Assembly (NCBI RefSeq): GCF_024112395.2
Contig: NZ_CP078013.2
Location: forward strand, 5,860,501-5,924,500
Origin: Pseudomonas pergaminensis
GTDB lineage: Bacteria; Pseudomonadota; Gammaproteobacteria; Pseudomonadales; Pseudomonadaceae
Direction: 5' to 3'
Length of the DNA stretch: 64,000 nucleotides
Positions 34,319 through 44,424 of this stretch are shown here, piece by piece; position 1 is the first letter of the stretch, and every line of letters starts with the position of its first letter. A program made the translations under genes and the position numbers. The notes below the pieces were generated by a model. It was not told the origin of the DNA, did no database searches, and was given only the letters and a program-made list of their open reading frames with translations.

Positions 34319-37300
34319 ATGAACCTACCTGAATCCACGGACACGGTCCTGGACGGCTTCCACCCCGCTGTCAGCACCTGGTTCCGCAGCACGTTCCCTT
34401 CGGTGACAGGCGCCCAGGAACAGGCGTGGCCGCTGATCCGCCAGCGCCAATCGACCCTGATCGCCGCGCCCACTGGCTCCGGCAAGACCCTCACGGCGTT
34501 CCTGGCGGTACTGGATGACCTGGTCCACCAAGGCCTGGCCCACGGTGGTGAGTTGCCGGATGAAACCCTGGTGGTCTACGTGTCGCCGCTCAAGGCGCTG
34601 TCCAACGACATCCAGATCAACCTGCAAAACCCCCTCGCGGGGATTACTGAGCACCTGCAGAACCTCGGCCTGCCGCCGCTGGTCATCCGCACCGCCGTGC
34701 GCACCGGCGACACCCCGCAAAAAGACCGCGCGCAGATGCGCAAGCGCCCGCCGCATATCCTGGTGACCACCCCGGAATCGCTCTATGTGCTGCTGGGCTC
34801 GGACTCCGGTCGCCAGATGCTCGCCAGCACGCGCACGGTGATCGTCGATGAAATCCACGCCATCGCCGCCGGCAAACGGGGCAGCCACCTGGCCTTGAGC
34901 CTGGAACGCCTGCAAGGCCTGTGTGCCGGGCCGCTGATGCGCATCGGCTTGTCGGCCACGCAAAAGCCCATCGACGCGGTGTCGCGATTCCTGGTGGGCA
35001 GTGGCCGGGCATGCGCGATTGTGGATATTGGCCACGCCCGCCCACGCGATCTGGATATCGAAGTGCCCCCCGTGCCGCTCTCGGCGGTGATGGCCAACGA
35101 TGTGTGGGAGCTGGTCTACGACCGCCTCGCCGAACTGGCGCGCGAGCACCGCACCACGCTGGTGTTCGTCAACACCCGGCGCCTGGCCGAACGCCTGGCC
35201 CGGCATTTGAGCGAGCGCCTGGGCAAAACCGCGGTGGCCGCCCACCACGGCAGCCTGGCCAAGGAAATGCGCCTGGACGCCGAGCAACGCCTCAAGGGCG
35301 GCGAGCTGCAAGTGCTGATCGCCACCGCGTCCCTGGAATTGGGGATTGATATCGGCGATATGGACCTGGTCTGCCAGATTGGCTCGCCCGGCTCCATCAA
35401 CGGTTTTCTGCAAAGAGTCGGCCGCTCCGGGCACCAGGTGGGCGGTACGCCCAAGGGACGCCTGTTCGCCACCACCCGCGACGACCTGATCGAATGCGCC
35501 GCCCTGCTCGACTGCGTGCGCCGGGGCGAACTCGACACGCTGCACATTCCCGTGGCGCCCCTGGATGTACTGGCCCAACAAATCATCGCTGAGGTCAGCG
35601 CCCAGGAATGGTCCGAGCAGGCGTTGCTGGACCTCATCCACCGCGCCGCACCTTACGCCACGCTGGATGAACGCCACTACCAGGCGCTGCTGCAGATGCT
35701 CGCCGAGGGCTACAACGGGCGCCAGGGTATCCGCAGCGCCTACCTGCACCGCGACGCGCTGACGCGCACCCTGCGCGGCCGGCGGGGCGCCAAGCTGACC
35801 GCCGTGACCAGTGGCGGCACCATCCCTGACAACGCTGACTACAGCGTATTGCTCGAACCCCAGAGCTTGAACATCGGCAGCGTCAACGAAGATTTCGCGG
35901 TGGAAAGCATCGCCGGGGATATCTTCCAGCTCGGTAACACGTCCTACAGAATTCTGCGGGTCGACGCCGGCAAAGTGCGGGTCGAGGACGCCCATGGCCA
36001 GCCGCCGACCATCCCCTTCTGGCTCGGTGAAGCGCCGGGGCGCAGCAACGAACTGTCGGCGGCGGTGGCGCGCCTCCAGGGCCAACTGGACGCGTTGCTC
36101 AGCGCTACGCCCGGCGAGCTGCACGCCGCACAGGACTGGCTCACCGGCACCCTCGGCCTGAACCGCGCCTGCGCCGAGCAGATCCTCGATTACCTGGCGC
36201 GCACGCGCTTGGCCCTGGGTGCGTTGCCGTCCCAGGACACGTTGATCATGGAGCGGTTTTTCGACGCGTCCGGCGGCACTCAGTTGATCATCCACACGCC
36301 GTTCGGCAGTCGCGTCAACCGCGCCTGGGGCCTGGCCCTGCGCAAGCGATTCTGCCGTACGTTCAATTTCGAATTGCAGGCGGCCGCCAGCGAGAATGCA
36401 ATCGTGCTGTCACTGTCTACCAGCCACAGTTTCGAGCTGGATGAGGTGTGGCGTTACCTCAATAGCCACAGCGCCGAACACCTCCTGATCCAGGCTGTGC
36501 TGGATGCGCCGCTGTTCGGCGTGCGTTGGCGCTGGAATGCCGGTGTGGCGCTGGCGTTGCCGCGCTACACCGGTGGACGCAAGGTTGCGCCGCAGATCCA
36601 GCGCATGAAAAGCGAAGACCTGATCGCCAGCGTGTTCCCCGACCAGATCGCCTGCCTGGAAAACCTCGCTGGCGAGCGCGAAGTGCCCGAGCATCCATTG
36701 GTGGAGCAAACCCTCGATGACTGCCTGCACGAAGCCATGGACAGCGACGCCTGGCTGGCCCTGCTGCGGCGCATGGAGCGCGGCGACGTGCGCCTGATCA
36801 GCCGCGACCTGCCGGCGCCCTCCCCCATGGCTGCAGAAATTCTCAGCGCGCGGCCCTACACCTTTCTCGACGATGCGCCGCTGGAAGAACGGCGCACCCA
36901 GGCCGTGCTCAACCGGCGCTGGAGCGACCCGCAGAGCACCGACGACCTCGGCGCCCTGGATGCGGAGGCCATCGCTGGCGTGCGCGAAGAAGCATGGCCG
37001 GCGCCCAACGGGCTGGATGAAATGCATGAGGCGCTGATGAGCCTGGCGTGCATCGCCAGCAACGAAGTCACCCCGCAATGGGCGCAGTGGCTGCAGGCGT
37101 TGGCCAAGCGTGGTCGCGCCTATCAACTGCACACTCACTTACACACCAGCCTGTGGGTCGCGGTTGAACGCCTGAGTTGTGTGCAGACAATCTACCCCGG
37201 CGATGTGCCGTTGCTGCCCGGTTTCGATGAGCCCTGGACCGTTGAGGAGGCCGTGACCGAAGTACTGCGCGCGCGCCTCGGTGGGTTCGGCCCACTGAGC

Positions 37301-38578
37301 CTGATCGAGATCGCCGCGCCCCTGGCCCTGCCGGTGGCGGATGTGACCCAGGCGCTCGCCCGCCTGGAGCAGGAAGGCTACGTGCTGCGCGGGCATTTCA
37401 GCCCTGGCGCCACCCAGGAGCAATGGTGCGAACGCCACCTGCTGGCGCGCATCCATCGCTACACGGTCAAGCGCCTGCGCCGGGAAATCGAGCCGGTGGC
37501 GTTGCAGGACTTCATGCGTTTTCTATTCGATTGGCAGCACGTGTCCGACAGCACCCGTGGCCAGGGCAGCGCGATGTTGCCGCAGATCGTCGGGCAGTTT
37601 GAAGGCTATGCCGCTGCCACGTCCGCCTGGGACAGCGACCTGCTCAGTGCGCGCCTCAAGGACTATTCCTCCATCTGGCTTGACGAGCTGTGCCGCAGCG
37701 GCAAGCTGGTGTGGACGCGCTTGAGCAACAAGACCAGCGCCATCGCGTTGCGCAGCACGCCGGTAGTGTTGCTGCCACGCAGCCAAGTGGGGCTGTGGAG
37801 CGGCCTCACCGAACTCACTGACGCCACCACGCTGTCGCCCAAGGCGCAAAAGGTGCACCAGGCACTGCGCGATCACGGCGCGCTGTTTTTTGATGAACTG
37901 GTGCACGAAGCCCACTTGCTGCGCAGTGAACTGGAAACCGCCTTGCAGGAACTGGTAGGCGCCGGGTTGGTGAACGCCGACAGCTTCGCCGGCCTGCGCG
38001 CCCTGACCACCCCCGCCAGTAAACGCCAGGCGCGCAGCAGCCGGCGTGGGCGCGGGGCGTTTGTGGGCGGTATGGACGATGCGGGTCGCTGGGCGCTGGT
38101 CCGGCGCCCGTCGACTGCCGCCGGCCCGCACTCGGCCGAAATCCTGGAGCATGTGGCGATGACCCTGCTGCGCCGCTATGGCGTGGTGTTCTGGCGCCTG
38201 CTGGAGCGCGAGGCGGAATGGCTGCCGAGTTGGCGCGAATTGCTGCGCACCTTTCACCGCCTGGAAGCGCGCGGGGAGATTCGTGGCGGACGGTTTGTGA
38301 GTGGCTTGGCGGGAGAGCAGTTTGCGTTGCCGGAGGCGATTCCATTGCTGCGTGAAGTGCGGCGTCGGCCCCATGATGGGAGTTTGATTGCGGTGTGTGG
38401 CGCGGACCCATTGAACCTGGTGGGCACGCTGTTGCCAGGCAGCAAGGTGCCGGCAGTGAGTGGCAATCGAGTTGTGTACCGGGACGGGTTGCCGGCAGCG
38501 GTGATGGTCGCGGGTAAGCAGCAGGTGTTGCTGGAGGGGGATCAGCAGGTGATTCAGGAAAAATTGATCCGGCATTGA
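34319..38578 (+). CDS. lhr: Large Lhr-type DEAD/H helicase
   Basis: A 1419-aa superfamily 2 helicase, close in length to E. coli Lhr (about 1540 aa). Walker A APTGSGKT (50-57), DEIH box (VIVDEIHAIAAGKRGSH) and motif VI (FLQRVGRSGHQVGG) are intact. Downstream are a winged-helix segment and a long C-terminal region (Lhr-CTD) with a further HTH-like part. The N-terminal core unwinds DNA or DNA:RNA in known Lhr proteins; roles in repair are inferred from relatives. It is a single gene, with REP elements after its stop. Confidence 0.93.
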   Translation: MNLPESTDTVLDGFHPAVSTWFRSTFPSVTGAQEQAWPLIRQRQSTLIAAPTGSGKTLTAFLAVLDDLVHQGLAHGGELPDETLVVYVSPLKALSNDIQINLQNPLAGITEHLQNLGLPPLVIRTAVRTGDTPQKDRAQMRKRPPHILVTTPESLYVLLGSDSGRQMLASTRTVIVDEIHAIAAGKRGSHLALSLERLQGLCAGPLMRIGLSATQKPIDAVSRFLVGSGRACAIVDIGHARPRDLDIEVPPVPLSAVMANDVWELVYDRLAELAREHRTTLVFVNTRRLAERLARHLSERLGKTAVAAHHGSLAKEMRLDAEQRLKGGELQVLIATASLELGIDIGDMDLVCQIGSPGSINGFLQRVGRSGHQVGGTPKGRLFATTRDDLIECAALLDCVRRGELDTLHIPVAPLDVLAQQIIAEVSAQEWSEQALLDLIHRAAPYATLDERHYQALLQMLAEGYNGRQGIRSAYLHRDALTRTLRGRRGAKLTAVTSGGTIPDNADYSVLLEPQSLNIGSVNEDFAVESIAGDIFQLGNTSYRILRVDAGKVRVEDAHGQPPTIPFWLGEAPGRSNELSAAVARLQGQLDALLSATPGELHAAQDWLTGTLGLNRACAEQILDYLARTRLALGALPSQDTLIMERFFDASGGTQLIIHTPFGSRVNRAWGLALRKRFCRTFNFELQAAASENAIVLSLSTSHSFELDEVWRYLNSHSAEHLLIQAVLDAPLFGVRWRWNAGVALALPRYTGGRKVAPQIQRMKSEDLIASVFPDQIACLENLAGEREVPEHPLVEQTLDDCLHEAMDSDAWLALLRRMERGDVRLISRDLPAPSPMAAEILSARPYTFLDDAPLEERRTQAVLNRRWSDPQSTDDLGALDAEAIAGVREEAWPAPNGLDEMHEALMSLACIASNEVTPQWAQWLQALAKRGRAYQLHTHLHTSLWVAVERLSCVQTIYPGDVPLLPGFDEPWTVEEAVTEVLRARLGGFGPLSLIEIAAPLALPVADVTQALARLEQEGYVLRGHFSPGATQEQWCERHLLARIHRYTVKRLRREIEPVALQDFMRFLFDWQHVSDSTRGQGSAMLPQIVGQFEGYAAATSAWDSDLLSARLKDYSSIWLDELCRSGKLVWTRLSNKTSAIALRSTPVVLLPRSQVGLWSGLTELTDATTLSPKAQKVHQALRDHGALFFDELVHEAHLLRSELETALQELVGAGLVNADSFAGLRALTTPASKRQARSSRRGRGAFVGGMDDAGRWALVRRPSTAAGPHSAEILEHVAMTLLRRYGVVFWRLLEREAEWLPSWRELLRTFHRLEARGEIRGGRFVSGLAGEQFALPEAIPLLREVRRRPHDGSLIAVCGADPLNLVGTLLPGSKVPAVSGNRVVYRDGLPAAVMVAGKQQVLLEGDQQVIQEKLIRH

Positions 38579-38596
38579 GCCTGTATTGACCCTGCT

Positions 38597-38674
38597 GCCC
38601 TCATCGCGGGCAGGCCCGGCTCCCACATGGGCGTGCATTCCAAGTGTGGGAGCTGGCTTGCCCGCGATGAGGGC
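38597..38674. repeat. REP pair after lhr
   Basis: GCCCTCATCGCGGGCAGGCC... (38597-38627) and its inverted partner ...TTGCCCGCGATGAGGGC (38645-38674) between lhr and the convergent channel gene. It likely doubles as transcript end for both. Confidence 0.88.
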
Positions 38675-38691
38675 TCAACCGTCAACATCAC

Positions 38692-40797
38692 TTATTGAGG
38701 CCTGGGCTGCTCCGTCAACACCACCGACGTCGGTACTTCCTCATCCGGCTCATCCACCTGCGGCGTACGCTTGGGCAACAGCACCTGCTGTGGATAAGTC
38801 TGCGCGAAGTGCACCTCATCACAGTTATCCACAAGCTTTTTCAACCGCTGGTTAAACGCACGACTCACCGCATATTGCCCGCCCGACACGGTGCGGAACT
38901 GCGCAGTGAGTACCACGCCGTTAAGGTCCATTTTGTCGACGCCAAACACCTCCAGCGGCCCTTGCAGGTTGTACTTGAGGAACACGTCATCGCGGATCGA
39001 CTGCCCTGCTTCACGGATCAACTCTACGGCCTTGTCCACGTCCGTGTCGTAGGTGAACTGCACCGAGAAGAACGCGTAGGCGAATTGTCGCGACTGGTTG
39101 GTGACCGCCTTGATTTGCCCGAACGGCACCGAGTGCACAAAGCCCTTGCCGTCGCGCAGGCGCAAGGTGCGGATGGTCAGGCCTTCGACCGTGCCGGCGT
39201 GGCCGGAGTCGAGTACCACCCAGTCGCCAATGGACAGGGTGTCTTCGATGATGATGAACAGGCCGGTGATCACGTCCTGCACCAGTTGCTGCGAACCGAA
39301 ACCGATGGCCAGGCCGACCACCCCGGCACCTGCCAGCAGCGGCGCAACGTTGATACCCAGGTTCGCCATGGTGGTGATTGCGCAAATCACCACCAGGATG
39401 ATTTTCACCGCATTGCGCAGCAGCGGCAGGATGGTCTTGACCCGCGTGCTGGGCTGGCGGCTGGAGCGTTTGTTGACCGGTGGTTTCAATGCTTCCTGGA
39501 TGGCCGTGTCGAGCACCACCCAGAACAGCCAGGTCATCAGCAGGATCAGGCCGATGCTGCTGAGCGAGTCGCTGATCGCGCGGCCAATCGAGTTGCGCTC
39601 GGCGAATTCAAACAACGACACGCCCCAGATGCGCCCGAGAACCTCGATAAATGCCACCGCCATTACGATGCGCAACAGCGCATGCAGCAGACTGAGGAAG
39701 CGCTCTTTGTAGGCACTGCTGCGCTGGATCGCCACTTGGCTGCGGGATTTGAACAGGTGTTGCAGTACCGTGCTGAGGAATACCGTGCCGATCAGCAAGA
39801 TCGTCGTGAACAACGCACAGCGCAGCACCTTCTGGTTGTCGTCGCCGGCCCCGATCAGGTTGATCGCCGAGACCAGCACCATCAGCAGGATCGGCCAGTA
39901 CCACAGCCCCGAAAAGATGCGCAGTGATTGCTGCAAGGCCGGGTGTTTGAGGCGCTGGGCCAATGGCCGGTTGCGGATCAAGTGCGCGACCGGGCGGCGC
40001 AGGCGAACCACCAGCACACCGAAGATCACCGTCGCAAACAGGCCGGTGAAGACCGCGATGCTGCTGGTGATATTGCCGCCCAATTGGTGTGCGATCTGCG
40101 GGCTGGTCAAGGCGTCGCTGAGGGCGGCGAGGAAGCCGATCAGGAACAGCGGCTTGGGGCAGTAGTCGCGAATGATCTGCACCGCCGGGCGCTTGTGGCC
40201 GACATTGAACATGACGATCACGCACAGCAGCATCGAGGTGGAAAAGATGCCGCTGCTGGTGGCGTAGGCAAAACACAGCGCCAGCGCGCGCCCCACGGAG
40301 GTGGGCAGAAAATGGCTGACATACAACGTGAGCGGCAGGCACACCAGCGCCGGCAGTGTGTAAGGCACTACGTAGCCCAGCACGGAGTGGAGGCGGTGGC
40401 GCCGTTCGAAAAACGTGCGATGCCCCAGGCGCCGCACAATCACACGCCCCAGTAACGTCAACAGCGTAAAGGCACCGATCCACACACCGGACAGCAACAA
40501 AAAGTCCCCGGCGACGCTCCACGGCGAGCGCTCAGTGGTTTGGTTGACCAGCCGCCCGACTTCGTTGGCGGCCCGGTCTGCACGCAGGCGCCATTCGTCA
40601 ATGAAGTTCTGGTTGAGGTCCAGCTTCTGCTGCACGTCATCAATGCTGGAACTGATCGCCCCTAGAAGCCCGCCCTCCACCAACAACTCCGGCTTGGCCG
40701 GCGCTTCGGGTTCAGGCGCGGTGGCCGCGGCTTGCAGTGCGCCGCTGCCGCAAAACAGCAGCGCGCCGAGCAGTAATGCAGTCTTTAGGTTCAGCAA
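38692..40797 (-). CDS. Mechanosensitive ion channel, YbiO-like (MscS superfamily)
   Basis: From the TTG start at 40797 it is 701 aa; AAGGAG lies 9 nt upstream and a signal peptide follows at once (LNLKTALLLGALLFCGSGALQAAA). A longer reading from TTG 40902 lacks a good ribosome site. There is a periplasmic N-terminal part, many TM helices (about eleven) and a C-terminal MscS core: pore helix around GAGVVGLAIGFGSQQLVQDV, then the beta domain (GDWVVLDSGHAGTVEGLTIRTLRLR). Size and layout resemble E. coli YbiO (about 741 aa). It opens under membrane tension during osmotic down-shock. The Gly-rich pore helix is intact. Confidence 0.9.
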   Translation of the reverse strand: MLNLKTALLLGALLFCGSGALQAAATAPEPEAPAKPELLVEGGLLGAISSSIDDVQQKLDLNQNFIDEWRLRADRAANEVGRLVNQTTERSPWSVAGDFLLLSGVWIGAFTLLTLLGRVIVRRLGHRTFFERRHRLHSVLGYVVPYTLPALVCLPLTLYVSHFLPTSVGRALALCFAYATSSGIFSTSMLLCVIVMFNVGHKRPAVQIIRDYCPKPLFLIGFLAALSDALTSPQIAHQLGGNITSSIAVFTGLFATVIFGVLVVRLRRPVAHLIRNRPLAQRLKHPALQQSLRIFSGLWYWPILLMVLVSAINLIGAGDDNQKVLRCALFTTILLIGTVFLSTVLQHLFKSRSQVAIQRSSAYKERFLSLLHALLRIVMAVAFIEVLGRIWGVSLFEFAERNSIGRAISDSLSSIGLILLMTWLFWVVLDTAIQEALKPPVNKRSSRQPSTRVKTILPLLRNAVKIILVVICAITTMANLGINVAPLLAGAGVVGLAIGFGSQQLVQDVITGLFIIIEDTLSIGDWVVLDSGHAGTVEGLTIRTLRLRDGKGFVHSVPFGQIKAVTNQSRQFAYAFFSVQFTYDTDVDKAVELIREAGQSIRDDVFLKYNLQGPLEVFGVDKMDLNGVVLTAQFRTVSGGQYAVSRAFNQRLKKLVDNCDEVHFAQTYPQQVLLPKRTPQVDEPDEEVPTSVVLTEQPRPQ

Positions 40798-40973
40798 AAC
40801 ACCGGGCTCCTTCAACAGGGTCTGTAAGGAACTGACGGGTTTGAGCCTTGATCGTTCCCCTTCTGCGGCATCTTTGACTTGCAGGCAAATATCAAATGCC
40901 AATCCCTGGCTTTTTCAGCAACAGCCGACCCCCGACACTGCGCTCCTGATTGAAACCCACCGGAGTTGCAGCC

Positions 40974-42176
40974 ATGCCCATTGCCTTGCTCGCGCTGACC
41001 CTCAGCGCTTTCGCCATCGGGACGACCGAGTTCGTCATCGTTGGCTTGCTACCCACCATTGGCGCCGACCTCGGCGTCGACCTGCCCTCCGCCGGCCTGC
41101 TGGTCAGCCTCTACGCTCTGGGTGTGGCCATCGGCGCGCCGGTGCTCACGGCCCTTTCCGGCAAGGTGCCGCGCAAATTCCTGCTGCTGTCGCTGATGGT
41201 GCTGTTCACCCTCGGCAACCTGCTGGCCTGGAAGGCGCCGAGCTATGAATCCCTGGTGCTGGCGCGGATCGTCACCGGCCTGGCCCACGGCGTGTTTTTC
41301 TCGATTGGTTCGACCATCGCCACCAGCCTGGTGCCCAAGGAAAAAGCCGCCAGTGCGATTGCGATCATGTTTACCGGCCTGACCGTCGCGCTGGTCACCG
41401 GCGTGCCGCTGGGTACGTTTATCGGCCAGCATTTCGGCTGGCGTGAAACCTTCCTCGCCGTTTCGGCGCTGGGTGTGATCGCGTTTATCGGCAGCCTGAT
41501 TTACGTGCCGAACAACATCGCCCACAGCAAACCCGCGTCCTTGCTGCAACAACTGCAGGTGCTCAAGCAACCGCGCTTGCTGCTGGTATACGCCATGACG
41601 GCCATCGGCTACGGCGGCTCGTTTATCGCGTTCACTTTCCTGGCGCCGATCCTTCAGGATATTTCCGGGTTCAGCGCCAGCACCGTGAGCCTGGTGCTGC
41701 TGGTGTACGGCGTATCGGTGGCCGCCGGCAACATCTGGGGCGGCAAGCTGGCGGATAAACGCGGCCCGATCAGCGCGCTGAAAATCATCTTTGCCCTGCT
41801 CGCCGCCGTATTGTTCGTGCTGACCTTCACCGCCGGCAACCCCTGGCTGGCCCTGGCCACCGTGCTGGTGTGGGGTGCGGTCGCTTTCGGTAACGTGCCG
41901 GGCCTGCAGGTGTATGTGGTGCGCCAGGCCGAGCATCACACGCCGCAAGCGGTGGATGTGGCCTCGGGGCTGAATATCGCCGCGTTCAACCTGGGGATCG
42001 CCGGAGGCGCCTGGGGCGGCGGCTTGATCGTGGCGCATATGGGCCTGATTCACACCGCCTGGATCGGTGGGCTGGTGGTGCTGGTGGCATTGGCACTGAC
42101 CGCCTGGAGTGGCCGACTTGATCGGTTGGGGCCGGTGCATGCCGAGTCGTCGCCCCGGGTCGTGGCCGGGCACTGA
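40974..42176 (+). CDS. MFS transporter, drug/sugar efflux type (AraJ/YdhP-like)
   Basis: A 400-aa, 12-TM major facilitator. Start MPIALLALTLSAFAIGTTEFVIVGLLPTI is typical of DHA1-type exporters of the AraJ/YdhP/SotB group, including the conserved GTTEF of helix 1 and RIVTGLAHGVFF. CGGAG lies before ATG 40974. Substrate unknown. The upstream neighbour is divergent. Confidence 0.88.
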   Translation: MPIALLALTLSAFAIGTTEFVIVGLLPTIGADLGVDLPSAGLLVSLYALGVAIGAPVLTALSGKVPRKFLLLSLMVLFTLGNLLAWKAPSYESLVLARIVTGLAHGVFFSIGSTIATSLVPKEKAASAIAIMFTGLTVALVTGVPLGTFIGQHFGWRETFLAVSALGVIAFIGSLIYVPNNIAHSKPASLLQQLQVLKQPRLLLVYAMTAIGYGGSFIAFTFLAPILQDISGFSASTVSLVLLVYGVSVAAGNIWGGKLADKRGPISALKIIFALLAAVLFVLTFTAGNPWLALATVLVWGAVAFGNVPGLQVYVVRQAEHHTPQAVDVASGLNIAAFNLGIAGGAWGGGLIVAHMGLIHTAWIGGLVVLVALALTAWSGRLDRLGPVHAESSPRVVAGH

Positions 42177-42198
42177 CTCGCTCCCACCATCGAACCAA

Positions 42199-42286
42199 TG
42201 TGGGAGCGGGCTTGCCCGCGAATGCGGTGGGTCAGTCAATCATTCAGCGACTGACACACCGTAATCGCGGGCAAGCCCGCTCCACA
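42199..42286. repeat. REP pair
   Basis: TGTGGGAGCGGGCTTGCCCG... (42199-42221) and inverted partner ...CGGGCAAGCCCGCTCCACA (42265-42286), which lacks one C. Located after the MFS gene. Confidence 0.88.
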
Positions 42287-42385
42287 GTTGGTTAATGCCG
42301 TCTGTAGAAAGGGGGAAACTTTCGGCCAAAAATCGTAGTCAGCCATAAACGGGGGCCTGGCCCCCCTTCTTTCACAGGAGCAACC

Positions 42386-43165
42386 ATGGCTGCGATACCC
42401 GACTGGGTGCCCATCACCCCCAGCGTCGCCATCACACGCTTCACGGTGCTGACGGTCAATATCCACAAGGGCTTCACCGCCCTGAATCGACGTTTCATCC
42501 TGCCCGAGCTACGGGAAGCGGTGCGCAGCGTGGGCGCCGACATGGTGTTCCTGCAGGAAATCCACGGCACCCACGAGCGTCACCCCCAGCGCTTCAGCGA
42601 CTGGCCGAACATGCCGCAATACGAGTTCCTGGCCGACAGCATCTGGCCGCAGTTCGCTTATGGCCGCAATGCGGTCTACCCCCACGGCGACCACGGCAAT
42701 GCGCTGCTGTCGAAATTCCAGATCGTGCGCCACGACAACCTGGATATTTCCCAAAGCGGCCATGAAAACCGTGGCCTGTTGCACTGCGTGCTGCGCCTGC
42801 CGGGCACCGGCCAGGAGGTGCATGCGATCTGTATCCACCTGGGCTTGCGCGAGGTGCATCGCCAACAGCAATTGCGTCTGATCGAGCAGCGTATCAGCGA
42901 GATCCCGGCCGACGCGCCGCTGATTGTCGCTGGCGATTTCAATGACTGGCGCCAGAAGGCCGACTTGAGCCAGAGCGGCCTGAAGGAAGTATTCGTGCAA
43001 ACCCTGGGCAAACCCGCGCGCACCTTCCCAGCGCGCCTGCCGTTGCTACCGCTGGATCGCATCTACGTACGAAACTTGAAGGTGCATAACCCCCGTGTGC
43101 TGACGACGCGGCCCTGGTCCCATCTGTCCGACCATGTGCCGCTGTCGGTGGAGATCGAGCTATGA
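42386..43165 (+). CDS. ybhP: Endonuclease/exonuclease/phosphatase family protein (YbhP-like)
   Basis: A 259-aa protein of the EEP superfamily. The catalytic set is visible: TVNIHKGF (Asn), FLQEIHG (Glu), AGDFNDW (Asp, Asn) and the terminal SDHVPLSVEIEL (Asp-His). It overlaps clsB by 4 nt, in the same order as E. coli ybhP-clsB-ybhN. A role in lipid head-group or phosphodiester cleavage is inferred from the operon. Confidence 0.9.
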   Translation: MAAIPDWVPITPSVAITRFTVLTVNIHKGFTALNRRFILPELREAVRSVGADMVFLQEIHGTHERHPQRFSDWPNMPQYEFLADSIWPQFAYGRNAVYPHGDHGNALLSKFQIVRHDNLDISQSGHENRGLLHCVLRLPGTGQEVHAICIHLGLREVHRQQQLRLIEQRISEIPADAPLIVAGDFNDWRQKADLSQSGLKEVFVQTLGKPARTFPARLPLLPLDRIYVRNLKVHNPRVLTTRPWSHLSDHVPLSVEIEL

Positions 43166-44424
43166 ACGTGGCCATTGAGCATATTTCCACCGATCAGCCG
43201 CCCGACGAGGCCAAGGCCCGCGACCTGGATTACGGCTGGCAGAGCGGCAACCAGGTCGAGTTGCTGGAGAACGGCGAGGCGTACTTTCCCAAGGTTTTCG
43301 AAGCCCTGCGCGAGGCCCGGCGCGAGATTCTGCTGGAGACCTTCATCCTCTTCGAGGACAAGGTGGGCCATGAACTGCAGGGCATTCTGATCGAGGCCGC
43401 GCAGCGCGGCGTGAAAGTGGTGGTGAGCCTGGATGGCTTTGGTTGCGGCGAGCTGAGCCCGGCATTTCTCGGCGAGCTGGCCGAGGCTGGGGTGGCCGTG
43501 CAGATGTTCGACCCGGCCTCCAAGACGCTGGGCATTCGCACCAATTGGTTTCGCCGCTTGCACCGCAAGATCGTGGTGGTGGACGCCGAGGTCGCCTTCA
43601 TCGGCGGGATCAATTTTTCCGCCGACCACCTGGGTGATTACGGCCCCGAAGCCAAGCAGGATTACGCGGTACGCGTGATTGGCCCGGCGGTGGCGGACTT
43701 GCATCATTTCGCCCTGGCACAAAGCGGCCGCCAGCCACGCACGCGTCGGGGCTGGCGACGGCGCCAGCAACGGCCTGCGCTGTGGTCCACCGACAAAGGC
43801 GACGGCCAGGTGCGCCTGATTTATCGCGACAATGTGCAGCACCGCGATGACATCGAAGAAGCCTATATCCATGCACTGAGCCAAGCGCAAAAACGCGCGG
43901 TGATCGCCAACGCGTATTTCTTCCCCGGCTACCGCCTGCTGCGGGAAATCCGCAATGCCGCGCGCCGTGGCGTGCAGGTGCAACTGATCATGCAGGGTCA
44001 GCCCGACGTGCTGTTGGCCAAGCTGGCGGCACGCATGCTCTACGACTACCTGCTCAAGGATGGCGTGGTGATTCACGAATATTGCCAGCGCCCGCTGCAC
44101 GGCAAGGTGGCGCTGGTGGATGACGACTGGAGCACCGTGGGCTCAAGCAACCTCGACCCGCTGAGCCTGGCATTGAACCTGGAAGCCAACGTATTGATTC
44201 GTGACCGGGCGTTCAATCAGCAGTTGTATGAACGCCTGGAAACCCTGGCCAAGAACCACTGCCAGACCATGCCCGAGAACCGCAAGCCGCGCCTGTGGCT
44301 GTGGCGCTTGACCGTGGGTTTCCTGGTGTTCCATGTGATGCGCCACTTCCCTGCGCTGACGGGCTGGCTGCCGGCGCACAAACCGCGACTCAAGCCGTTT
44401 GAGGCCCAGCACCATGACGTCTGA
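43162..44424 (+). CDS. clsB: Cardiolipin synthase B
   Basis: A 420-aa phospholipase-D-type enzyme with two HKD motifs: H134-R-K136-(4)-D141 (HRKIVVVD), and HGKVALVD near the C-terminus. It condenses phosphatidylglycerol units to cardiolipin. Overlaps ybhP by 4 nt and ybhN by 11 nt. Confidence 0.93.
   Translation: MNVAIEHISTDQPPDEAKARDLDYGWQSGNQVELLENGEAYFPKVFEALREARREILLETFILFEDKVGHELQGILIEAAQRGVKVVVSLDGFGCGELSPAFLGELAEAGVAVQMFDPASKTLGIRTNWFRRLHRKIVVVDAEVAFIGGINFSADHLGDYGPEAKQDYAVRVIGPAVADLHHFALAQSGRQPRTRRGWRRRQQRPALWSTDKGDGQVRLIYRDNVQHRDDIEEAYIHALSQAQKRAVIANAYFFPGYRLLREIRNAARRGVQVQLIMQGQPDVLLAKLAARMLYDYLLKDGVVIHEYCQRPLHGKVALVDDDWSTVGSSNLDPLSLALNLEANVLIRDRAFNQQLYERLETLAKNHCQTMPENRKPRLWLWRLTVGFLVFHVMRHFPALTGWLPAHKPRLKPFEAQHHDV

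Noticed and set aside
34325..36295. 656-codon open frame antisense to lhr
   Set aside because: Mirror of the helicase reading frame; composition-driven, no motif.
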